The notes under the pieces: model-generated
What the model was told of the DNA's origin: nothing
The model's database searches: none
The model's input: only the letters and a program-made list of their open reading frames with translations
Shown here: piece by piece, positions 49,381 through 61,516 of the stretch
How the letters are laid out: every line of letters begins with the position of its first letter
How positions within the stretch are numbered: the stretch's first letter is position 1
Origin: Branchiostoma floridae
Taxonomy: Eukaryota > Chordata > Leptocardii > Amphioxiformes > Branchiostomatidae
Direction of reading: 5' to 3'
NCBI RefSeq assembly: GCF_000003815.2
Contig: NC_049981.1
Span: 22,648,251-22,712,250, forward strand
DNA: 64,000 nucleotides
Program-made: the position numbers and the translations under genes

Positions 49381-50406
49381 CTGGAGATATTAGGGCAATT
49401 TATTGCGGGACATCATATGACAGTCGGCCGGTGCTCGTATTTTTCATTGATTGTTTCATCGCGACGGCCACATAAATCGACTGATGTCATTAGGAGATGG
49501 AAGTGTAGACGACCTTTGGTAAAGAGGGAGGAGTTTCATAAATTGCCCCTGTGTTAAACGGGATTCAGTGTCCTCGATCGTAGAAACTTTTCAAGGCACT
49601 AAAAACGGGATCTGATTGTCCTTTATTCCATTCAGTGTCTTCACAAAATTAGAGTGTTGAGTTGGGAAAGCACTGGAGCCATCTGTTTGGTACAGTGGGA
49701 GATACTGCATACACGACATGCTTATAACTAGGTAACATATCTAGTAAGCACTTGTAGGTAGGACACCATCATTCATGCACGTGCACAGCACTAGTTTTGT
49801 GGCAATTTGAATTCAAAGATCATGGCGGAGGACACTGTTATCGATGTTAACGCGTATTGCACCAGACAATCTTTATCCTTATAAAACTGATGAACAGTTT
49901 CAAATTTTATTTTTAGATATTGTAGCAATTACATGGGCAGCAACCAACCTGCATGGATGATGATTTATTTTGCAATGCAATTCATAAACTATCAACCATT
50001 TAGAAAATATATGAGAACACTGGACGCACTTTTTGAGTTTCCTCTTAGATCTGTAGGCCAGGTATTGACGATTCGTTTGACAATCTCTTCTTATGATGGG
50101 TAGAGAATATGTCTTGTGGTGAAAACGTAGTTGGCACTACTGATAGACCGAATCAGCATCTAGCTCGTGCCTCTATTTGTGTCATCCAATTTAATTTGAA
50201 CAAGTACTGGCCAATATTCGCCCACAGAAAATCAATCCAATCTCATGAATATAAGAAGACAGGTTCCCATGATAATGCTATGACATGCACCTTCTTTTCC
50301 AATTTTTCTCTATGCATGTTTTTTTTTTCTTCAGAAACGCTGTCTTGCATCGTCTCCTGGCCTCCAGATGTTTTAGAATCGTTGGTTAATGGTTCTCCAC
50401 ATTCAC

Positions 50407-50540
50407 TCCCGAGATCGATAAAAACGCAACTATACCAATGTTAGTAAGGAATAAGTGGATACTTAAAGGATTATGGTGGATTTGGGGAACTAGCCTGGGA
50501 CACGAGTAAAAATTAATCAGCACAGACTGTCGGGTCTAAT
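50407..50540 (+). other. Duplicated non-coding block, copy B
   Basis: The second copy of the block at 49235-49380, in the same orientation. The longest shared word is GTAAAAATTAATCAG, containing an ATTAATCA homeodomain/PBX-type site. Confidence 0.75.
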
Positions 50541-53500
50541 ATAGTGAACATGTTCTCTCCATTGATTATATACAGCGGCTTGCTGGCTCACTGCTCACGA
50601 TATATTACTATAATTAGGTAGGCCGATATTCTTGAGCGACGGCAACATGACTTATATAACGCACAGATCATTCTGGTCTCATTACCATATTATGTGTACA
50701 AGCCGTAGATGTCGTAGGCATGCCAAAAATGTTGTGAAGCCAGATGTGAGGGTACTCAGGATAATTCCATTGGACATGACCGAGCAATGTGTTCTCTAAA
50801 TTGGTTGAAGCATCATAAAGAATCGAGAGACGCTGTATAACATAATCCTAATTGTACATCGTGTTTGGAGGGAGGGGTCACAATAGGGCAATCTTTTTTT
50901 AAATTTTGTTTTAAGTAATTGAGTCTTAAGTTTTACGAGATAATAAAAGAGGAGGATTTTGTTGTTAATTTCTAAGTCATATTTCCAAACCTGACAGGCA
51001 ATGTGCGAAGTCTGCTATATCTGCAGCGGCCTACAGGCTTATTATTTCTGGGTGGTGAGGTGTTTGACCCGGTTCATTCTTATTTGGACTTAAATCAGCC
51101 AACTAATGACGGCACCAACAAAATAGTACGCCAGATCCAAGCCGTAACGTAATAGAAAGAGCCTCCACCGGGGCCCGGGCTGATCAACAGTAAGTAGCTT
51201 ACAATCTATTTAACTTTCATCAAGTTTGGGACACATTGATCAACACTCAAGTTGTAACATTTGTGATCGATATATGAGGTGTATACCTTTATGAAGATGA
51301 CTTTGATACAGAAATTCTACTTTTTCCCAAACAGTCGTGCAATTCTTTTTACTGTTCCTTGTAGATATCAAAATATATTTTATTGTGTATCGATTTTTGC
51401 AGTTTAGTTATACGGTGTCAGTTGGTCAGGAGATAACAGAGGAAAGGCCAAAGGTTGTAACGTTATGATGATGATAAAGTACAGGTTTTAGTGTGGAGTG
51501 TCACAAAGCAGCACAATCGGGGTCCATTATGACCTTTTTTTTGCAGGAAACTTGAAAATTGCTCAGAATATAAGGAGTGCATGATTTGATGTTTAAGCAA
51601 ACCTTGAACTTTTAGACTGAGAGGTGATATGTATTTTTGACTAAATCTTATTATCGTTTTTACCATTTGACCCTCATTATTAAAGCTAACTCGTTCGAGG
51701 ACATAATGTATTACCTATTGAAACATAATCACATCTATTTCGGATTAAATATGTGTAATAGAGAAGAGGAATGAGGCCACAATTTCACACAAACATCATA
51801 GTGGCGGTTTAGAAAGTTTGGATTAGTTTGTTACACAAAATTTCTCATAAACGTTTTTGACAACGTGCACGTGTATATATATATATATATATAGATCAGT
51901 GCACGTTAAGGTTTAGCATACTCTACTAAAAGTAGTACTGGTACCACCTTTTAAAAGTACATAGCTGACGGTGGCCCTACTTCTTTCATGACCAATACCA
52001 ACGACAGCATGGATGTGCTATGCAAACTCAGCAGAGATAAGAGTAATGTTCTCTGTTCACTTCAATCCCAAACGATGTACTATCAGTGTGTGATTTATGT
52101 GCGTAACATATGGAAACGATGGGCCCTTCCTCTGTCCCATAAAATTTTATTACCGAACAATAAACTAAAATTGGAGCTGGCGACGTATGCGATGTGCCAA
52201 GTCTCACATGGCAATGCCGAAGACACATGACACCTCCGACAAATGACATTACCTGATTTATGAGAACTTGTACGGCTGTAATATGGATGACAAAGGCTGT
52301 GGCTGGCTAACAGTCATCAGATATTCCCTTATGAATGGTGGTAATATCATTAGCCAAAGCGAGCCGCCACGATTACCTTGATTGATCTGAGCGAGTGTCT
52401 TAGGCTGCGGACCGGATCCACAGTAATCCTTTGTATCAACATGTATTTGCCTAACAGCTGTATAATTGAAATCACAACGATCGTAAGAGGGTGTACGGAA
52501 TCAGGCTAGGGAAGGTGAGCCAGGTTAACATCGGGCTCAGAAGACAAAGCCAAAACGGACCAGAAAGGGCTTCCGGGAGGAAATGGCTGTGTATACAATT
52601 TACGATTCAATTTGAAAACGGCTCGCGGGGACCATTTATGAAGTGCGGCACTGATTTCTTTCGGGAGGGGATATTGATCAAAGTTCTGCCCTATTTTCTG
52701 TCAGTTGCGATTAGATGGCATTGATTCAAAAGCATATGCGCCCACAAAGTATGAAAAGTACGATGGCCTTATTGGGAGGGGGGAAATCAGAAATGCGGAT
52801 GAAATGGTTATGGATATTTTTGTAGATTTCTATTGACATTTTGCAAACATTGATAAGCTCTAGAGACGTATAACAACGTCATATGTAAAATATCGATTGA
52901 ATAAAAAAATCATACATTAATAAAATAATTCGTTGAGGAATCATCATAATAAAGTTCACCTGAACCAGTAGTTTGGTCTCTCGAAACATGGTTGTACGAT
53001 CTTTAGTTTTCTGTTGCATAGACTGAATACCAACGTGATCTTCCTCCAACAACATAACCAGTAGCAGTATCCGAAGAGGTGATTGTTTTACATTATCAAC
53101 AATTCATACGATATTTTCCTCGCCGTAATTGTAAAAAATGGTAAATGAAACTTCCTTGGCTGATACCTCGTCTGTCTTTATATCATTCTTTGTACTTCAA
53201 GGCCATTGGCGATGAGCATGTACATTTAATTTCCAAGGGAGTTGTACGTTTGAATGTCGAATTTGAATGCTCAAGGACGTGCTGCCTTTCGAACAGACGC
53301 TAATACATCACCCTATACCATCTTCAATGGTAGAAACTGTTCAACCGTAGCCATAAAACAGTCATATCCACTTTATCTATGTTCCCTTCTTCCCAACTAT
53401 CATATATTCACGTCAAGTATTTGAATGGCGTCAAAACCGAGAGACGTAGGGTCGCATCAGAACAGAATCACTCATGTAGAAAACGACAAAGAACACACTC

Positions 53501-56500
53501 GTGTCATTCTATTCATACTACGTATACTAGTGGTGATCGACGCAGCCTTCACATATATCAGTACATATGATCTTTATTGAATTAAGCTTTAGTATCATTT
53601 TGTTCGTATTCTATATATACATGTGTCGCCCTTTCATATTGAAAAGCATCTTAACGTATCGCCAATGAGATAAACTCACTCAAATAAAATGCTGCATGTG
53701 TAGACAGTAAAGGGCCTACAACAAATGGTCGTCCAGCATGGTGCCAAGCTCTTACAGCGTTCTCTGTAGAATAACCAGGACTGAACACATCGTAGTCACT
53801 ATACTATCTCCAACACTCTAAAACATCTCTATTTTACTAATATCTTTAATATATTCCAAGTACCTAACTATTTATTTTAGCGCGTAGGTACTGTGGTATC
53901 ACGCCCCCAGTCTAACATTTAATCAGTGTCCAGATTGCCAACAGTTTTCCTTCTACTGCAGTCAATGGTACATGCCTGCCCACATCGTACCTGTACTATT
54001 AGCCATTTATCATCAAAACCATCATTATAGTTACATGTGTTAATTTGTCCTTATCCAAAAACATCGTTGCAGTGAGCAATCAAGATGTCATTTCCTTCAT
54101 ACATTTGCGAAAACGTTGATTAGTGTGCTGATATATTAATACAGTCTTACGAAATGACATTGATCACAAGTCAGGATTAGCATATTTCAATACCTGTGCA
54201 CATGAAAGAAAACCAAATCAATTGTGATAAGGTGTGCAGTTAGATACGCAACATCGAACAATAACTGTTTGACTGTGTGGAGTGTAATTTGTGATTTGTT
54301 TTATTGTGGTTATTCAGAGGATTATTCTATCATTACCCGTTAGTGGGAACCAAGTGTCACGAGTACACGCAGAAAGAAATTAATTCTTAAGGCGAAAATT
54401 GGTTCATTGAATTATTGCAGATAACTCTCCAGGGCATTTCAGTTCTTTTGCCCGCTAGTACAACATACATGTAAAAAATCTGTGACGTGATCTGATGTGG
54501 TCGAACGCGAGCGTCTGTTATAAAATACTCTCAGATAATTTATAATAGTTTCTATGCCCAATATTGGCCATTTTCTCATATACCCACCCTCTCCCGGATC
54601 CTCCTATGTCTCATAATCTATCTCATATACAGCTATGTCGCTCTCAGTATCTCTCCGTTCAGAAAATATGAATTTGTCAATGATTCAATTGAACATGATT
54701 GCAAATGTTTCTGGAGCTACTGGAGATATATTTAACAGTGGTATGTTAGCTGAAAATGATGCATAAAAAGATGATATAGCATTATCTTGAGTCTGCGCCT
54801 AACAGTGTTCTAAACGCCCCCACATACAAAGAAAATATACTCTTTTCTAGATCGATTTCTCTAGCCTGGCTACCCTACAGGCGAACACACTCAGGCAGTA
54901 AAGCTAATCCCACAAAATCCCCCTGATTTCTCCCTAGGGTAGAGTCTAATCCCGTCAATAAAACACCGGAGGCGTCACACCGCCGACGGGAGAAGTGTCA
55001 CCACATTCCAATACTAGTCGTGTATTTATGGGAAGTACATTACTACTGAGATGCAGCCTGGAAATGAAGATCCATCTGCTTCTGTGCATCGTGCAATACT
55101 TTGCAATTTTGGTATCTTGTGCGATGTCGAAGTATAAGTGTTGTTATCATGTTAGAATTCTCTGCATCAGAGCTGCATATCTTTTGAAATTGTCCATGAA
55201 ATAGAAAGATGCAAAGCACTAAAAATACAACGTTCTTTAATTTTTTCTGCATTTCGTCCATTACAGATATTGATATTCAAAGGTTTACATCTCACAAAGG
55301 TTCAACCTATCCAGTACATTCTGAATACAGATATTTTCGATTCTACTGTCACCCAAACACCAAAGCAATCCACTGTCAAATGCTGTTCATTGAACATTGC
55401 CAAGTGTTTTGGAAAGTGTCCAATTGGTCTCAGCCAGCGTGTCCACATGCGGGCATCGACATTTTATGCCTGGCCTACTGTGACATGACCAGTGATCCCT
55501 ATAAAATGTTTGAAGGATATATCCGCTTATAGAACCTTCCTGAAGAGGATCTATGTCTTGAAAGTCAAGGAAGCAACTCTTTTGTGATGATAGGTAGTAG
55601 TTACCAGCAATCGTAGCCCTGCACCAGAACTCACAAATGTACGGAGATATAGATAAATGTATCAACGCTAAGCATGATCATTATACAGATATATTTCAAA
55701 CTTCACAGAGTATGCAAAAGAACTTCACATTCGTCAACTCAACAATAAAATGAAAGTTTATGAACACACAAAAATGTTTACCCATTTCACATCTATTGAC
55801 ATTTTGTGTCCTCCTCCAGAAGAATCTACATTAGCTGATAGGTCGATATGGAACCTACATGACAGATGGGACCCTGGGCTGGCGTTGGTGTAAGTGGATC
55901 AATTATCATCGCCGTAAGATTAACTTATGACGGAAGGAGATTTGATGCCCCGTGTTACCGCAAGGCAGGGGGATTTTCTACGATCGCTGATAATACCTGA
56001 TCTGTGGAAGTGTTAATCTTGCACAATCCTTTAACGTTAAGGAGCTTGTTCCCCAACCGTCTTGCAAGATAAAGTAGATCGTTCAAACATTGGATAATTC
56101 ATGCCTGAGTGAAGCTAGTGTATCATATCTTTGGAAAGTGGACATATCACCTCTCAAAGAAACATTGATGTTCAATTACCTGACCTATGATTTGCTCTAT
56201 ATCATAAAAATAGTCAATGCACTGTAGCTAACCAAGGCCATAAAGATATGAGGCCCATAAAATCTTTGTGAAAATATCTTTTGGAGAAGACGACCAATGC
56301 CGTGGGCCCCAATAATTTTCTACAGAAGGTTGGGATAAGGCCAAATGTGGCAAAAACAATCCAGACGGCCGATTGACACAGTCACGCCTGTTCAAACTCT
56401 GCAGACTTAGCCAGGCGTCGCGCCATCTATAACCGAATCCAACATTCAGTGAGCACAATTAATATCATTACAATTCTGCGGCAGGACGTCGGGAAGAATC

Positions 56501-58349
56501 AGCATGCAGTCGTTAAATCACGTTGCTTTTCACAAGGATGCCAGCTTCCCTTCATATAAACCAATTTACTTAAAGTTCTTGGATGAACGAAAACAATATT
56601 GGATCTTATTACTGCACTCCATGGGGCCGTTAAGATGAATCTCGCTCTTATATTTCACCTTGTGAGGACCACGGTTGACTGACTGTACAACATCCTGGTA
56701 ATCCAGTGTATCATTGGGGATGATCACATCGATTATTCTTATCAAAGTAGATCTAGTTGAAATGGTTACCAAGCAGAATCTACTGGAAGGGTGTGATCGT
56801 GATTGTTTATGTCAGAAATAACATCGCCCAAGTTGTTTGGCATATATCAAATTGCAATTTTAATATTTTGTTCTTCACTTGTATTCTCCTCACAGATGGT
56901 GATAAAAAGCATAACTTGTGCATGCGGTGTCGTCGTTAATATATAATGTTTCCATGTATCTTTTTTCATAGCGTGTTCTCGTTTGATATTACAAAAACCA
57001 TCAAAAGATCCACACTTTGTATTATTGATGATTCAGCTAATTTCAGTCCTGAAAGATGTAGATTAGATTCAAACACCAAAATATCGGCCATGGTATCAAT
57101 ACGGACGACTGAAAATCAATCTTACCAAATGCTCGACATATCAGAGAGGTCAGTATCATTTGTCTTCGGGCTATTGTTCGATTTCAGTAAGTGTTGCCGC
57201 GTTGCTTCATCCGTCTTTTTGCTGACACAAGATGATATCGGAGTTTGATACTGTGCCCAACATTCCTGTCAACACCTCATATTGAAAGAATGGAACGCTT
57301 CCAACAATATCAACGGTCCCTGTTGAGTGCGGCACTCGTAGCAGCCGGTAACTGGCAGAACGATGATGACGGATCTTCGTGAGAGCCATTCGACCATTCT
57401 ATTGCTCTGTGTTGAGATATATATCTATCTCCAAACGGTCAAACCATGTCTGAACTGGCTGAGTGTATCGGGTATTTAGTCGGAATACAATAAGCTTGTT
57501 CAGCTGTGAACAATCCAATGAACTGGTCAGAATTGTGAGATGATCTATGGAACCGACCGGATTCTGAAAGAGGTGGCTGTTTTAGACATCCTGCCTTAAG
57601 TAGATCGTGAAAGATGACTACGCCATCACTACGGCCCTAACTTGGTTATGCGCTGCTAAGCTTTTCTTCCATAACCCTGTGCAACACCATGACCTTCACG
57701 GTAACCCTCGTCTATTCCATAGACAATGCAGTATCATAAATCAATGCTAGTGGAGCGAAGAAACAGTTTCGGTCGTCCGTCAGTATAGCTGGCGCCCTGA
57801 TAACATTCTGGTTATTCATATTGATACAAACTTGCTTTTATACTGAAAGATTAAATCCATATGTTTCTGAATTCTCCGATAGCTGTTGACAGATATTCAC
57901 CCCAATCCTTGAGTGGTTTGAATGTCTGGTTGTACAGTTAGGGAAGAGAGATTTTAAAAGAGTAAACTTTAAATTGTAAGTCAAGAACGTCTTTCTGTAT
58001 ACGTTTATGACTGTTTGACATCCAGGTGAACAATATCTGAAAACAAAGCAATATCCTCAATTGTATCAGCCTCGCAGGTTACTACCGCACATTTCCAGTG
58101 ACACCTTTCACTCTCCTTTAGCGTCCAGCGTAACTAACTTGGAATGATCTGGCAAAACACACCTGTGTCAATCAGAGGTACATAACATGTACATGGAAAA
58201 ACGGCTGAGCACATATCATAGTCATTTACTTGTGAGGGTCAAATGTAAATTCTTTCTGTATAGGTTTGGTGTTTCTTTTATTGTGCAGCAAAATAAAATA
58301 CCCATGTCTCCTCTGTATTTCTATTGTATGTTGTCAACTCCATAATCGC
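50541..58349. other. AT-rich region without recognised genes
   Basis: 7.8 kb with only short open frames and few obvious repeats (an AT microsatellite near 51873-51891). I recognise no coding exon. Transposons look rarer here than in the left half. Confidence 0.45.
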
Positions 58350-58449
58350 NNNNNNNNNNNNNNNNNNNNNNNNNNNNNNNNNNNNNNNNNNNNNNNNNNN
58401 NNNNNNNNNNNNNNNNNNNNNNNNNNNNNNNNNNNNNNNNNNNNNNNNN
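58350..58449. other. Assembly gap (100 N)
   Basis: Exactly 100 N, the usual placeholder for a gap of unknown size. Confidence 0.99.
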
Positions 58450-60783
58450 TTTATACTGCTAACAGCTGAAAATCTCTGTCTGGCGCTGCTTTCATGGAAA
58501 CAAATGTACCAACCCGTTTCATTACCACAGCTCTATATATCCTACCTGTCAGCACATATAATTTTTCGCGCCCGGTTTGACCTTACAGCAGCTTTAATTA
58601 ATTTACCAGTGGGCGATAAGGCTGACATTTCTTCACCCTTGACACTTGGCTTTCAGACGTGGGAGGAAGTAGCGTACATGAACAATTAAGCTCGACCCTA
58701 CACTGACTCGCAAACATCCTCACCAACTCAAAGTCACCCCAATACATCTTGTCTTTCTTACAGCTATATCATGAACCCTTAATCTTGCTTAACCCCATAA
58801 CGCCGACTGTAACTCCTTTGCAAGCCTTGGGATCACGACGCCCAAATATGTGTGCGTGCTGGAGGTCAAGCCTACAAGACTATCAAATCCTCAGATATGA
58901 CAGAAACTTACCGAAAGTGAAAAACTATTACTGCATAATACCGCACTGATACAACAAATCTCCAGTGACAGTTTGCGAGTTCGTAGGAGTCCTTTCCGCA
59001 TCGATGCTTTTTAATCTGTGGCTGAGCTGCAGTGCAAGCCAATAAACTTATCGTGAAATACCACTCGCACCACAACTTGTTGAAAGCAAGCCATCCGTGG
59101 GGCAACCTGATTTCAGAGGGCAGTTATAAGTTAAGTTCACATGTTAATACTCGGCTTCTATCGCGGAGCCGCGCTAAGTCCTGTCTGCGAAGACGGGTTT
59201 TGGGGGGATTTTGTCATTTAGTACACGTTTGAGTGACTTTGATATGTTTAAAGCGCACAGAAATACATGGATTATATTACTTCTGCTGGCGTAACTCATA
59301 AAACACGGTGTCAATGCAGACGCCATGTTTGCTGCCGGGTATAGAACATGACGTGACCTATTTCAGCCGGGTCAACAATCACAACCAAAGAAATGTCTCG
59401 TTTGTATTAAGCAAGTAAACGTGGCCAGAGATGTGACCTTCGAACGGCTTGGTGTTCATAAAAAGTTTTCCTACCCTCAAGGTTCTTTCCACATCGTTTA
59501 GTCGGCAGTTTGATGACCCGGTGGGTCTTAAATGGCAAAACGTTTATAGTACTTACTGCATCTCTATGGATATATTTCTATATATCTCTATTTCATATTT
59601 CTGTGGCAACATTCTTAATCCGAACAAGCTGCACTTAAACTGTGATGGCTTGAATTGGCAAAAAGACTTCATTGTTTAGAGTTTTTAAACGCATCTTTCA
59701 AGTTACACGATGAATAATACCACTCATAACGTTACTTTTAAAGATTACTTAATTGAAGATCAAGTTATGAAGGTTAGTATTCTACTGATCTGTACTCCCA
59801 GGGGTATATTGGAACAGTAAATTGAGTCAATTACACAACAAGAAGAAAGGTTATGAACCTCAAGTCGAATCATATCCTTTTACACAAGTAAGATGTACCC
59901 AGTATTAATTTCTGCGTATAGCATAACCACATTACCGTCTGAGTTACGACTACTCTGTGGTTATGCAACCAGAATTGGGATCTGATTCATACTGAAAGGA
60001 TGCGTGACAAATATGTCTGCTCTGTAGCGTTGACTTCAGTTCAACGTCAATGCATTAGAATGGGGTATCAAGATGTTCTTTTCAACTAGACATTGCAGTA
60101 TAATTGAATCCAATAGCATTGAGTCTACCATTGGCTATAGGGTATCAATTTGGATGTACTTTTCCTTTTCCAGGGGTAAACATTTAAATGAGCACTAACT
60201 GGCTCTAAATGTTTGCACTAAGTCACTTTGAAAACAGTTTGGGTGTGGGTATAACACAGTCAATCTGGTATCTCGATCCAGGTAACGAGGTAACAGTTTA
60301 TAAATTAGCAACTCGACATCTACTGTCTTTCGTCAGTGACTGGACGAACATCAGGTTTAGCCAGCTTTTAAACCAAAATCCTGAATTGATATGATAATGA
60401 TGAGGTTAAAACAAAAATAACTCTAAGAAGTTCAAATGTGGGTGTTCCAAGAAGTGGTCTTGGTCAACACATGTGTCATGATGCCATCTCCATAGACTTA
60501 GCCTAAGACTAACACTACCGTTTAACCGGAAACCAGGAAAGCACCTTCCAGTGGTCCGCCAATTGCAGTAATCCGCCAATTAACACAAAGGTCATGGGCC
60601 CTTGACCTTGGTGGTCCAAAAATGGCGTCCACACGCCGTTAGCGTTGACATCCTGTCTCGTCTAAGCTTGGCGGCGTGTGTCAACTAGATCTTGATGTTT
60701 ATGGAAGCTGAGAAGGTTGGGTTTAAGAGACTAACTCTGGCACCTTCCCTGATCTTCTCTGTTATCGGGGCATGTAGGAAGAT
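58450..60783. other. Region between gaps, no gene seen
   Basis: 2.3 kb of mostly AT-rich sequence. The one item worth marking is an inverted pair of nuclear-receptor half-sites at 60589-60608. Confidence 0.45.
60589..60608. promoter_or_regulatory. Inverted AGGTCA pair (IR8)
   Basis: AGGTCA and TGACCT face each other across 8 bases, with AA before the first, and TTGACCTTGG extends the second toward a monomer (TCAAGGTCA-type) site. Binding is inferred from sequence alone. Confidence 0.4.
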
Positions 60784-61516
60784 NNNNNNNNNNNNNNNNN
60801 NNNNNNNNNNNNNNNNNNNNNNNNNNNNNNNNNNNNNNNNNNNNNNNNNNNNNNNNNNNNNNNNNNNNNNNNNNNNNNNNNNNNNNNNNNNNNNNNNNNN
60901 NNNNNNNNNNNNNNNNNNNNNNNNNNNNNNNNNNNNNNNNNNNNNNNNNNNNNNNNNNNNNNNNNNNNNNNNNNNNNNNNNNNNNNNNNNNNNNNNNNNN
61001 NNNNNNNNNNNNNNNNNNNNNNNNNNNNNNNNNNNNNNNNNNNNNNNNNNNNNNNNNNNNNNNNNNNNNNNNNNNNNNNNNNNNNNNNNNNNNNNNNNNN
61101 NNNNNNNNNNNNNNNNNNNNNNNNNNNNNNNNNNNNNNNNNNNNNNNNNNNNNNNNNNNNNNNNNNNNNNNNNNNNNNNNNNNNNNNNNNNNNNNNNNNN
61201 NNNNNNNNNNNNNNNNNNNNNNNNNNNNNNNNNNNNNNNNNNNNNNNNNNNNNNNNNNNNNNNNNNNNNNNNNNNNNNNNNNNNNNNNNNNNNNNNNNNN
61301 NNNNNNNNNNNNNNNNNNNNNNNNNNNNNNNNNNNNNNNNNNNNNNNNNNNNNNNNNNNNNNNNNNNNNNNNNNNNNNNNNNNNNNNNNNNNNNNNNNNN
61401 NNNNNNNNNNNNNNNNNNNNNNNNNNNNNNNNNNNNNNNNNNNNNNNNNNNNNNNNNNNNNNNNNNNNNNNNNNNNNNNNNNNNNNNNNNNNNNNNNNNN
61501 NNNNNNNNNNNNNNNN
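60784..61516. other. Assembly gap (733 N)
   Basis: 733 N. Long open frames across it are artefacts of the N run. Confidence 0.99.
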
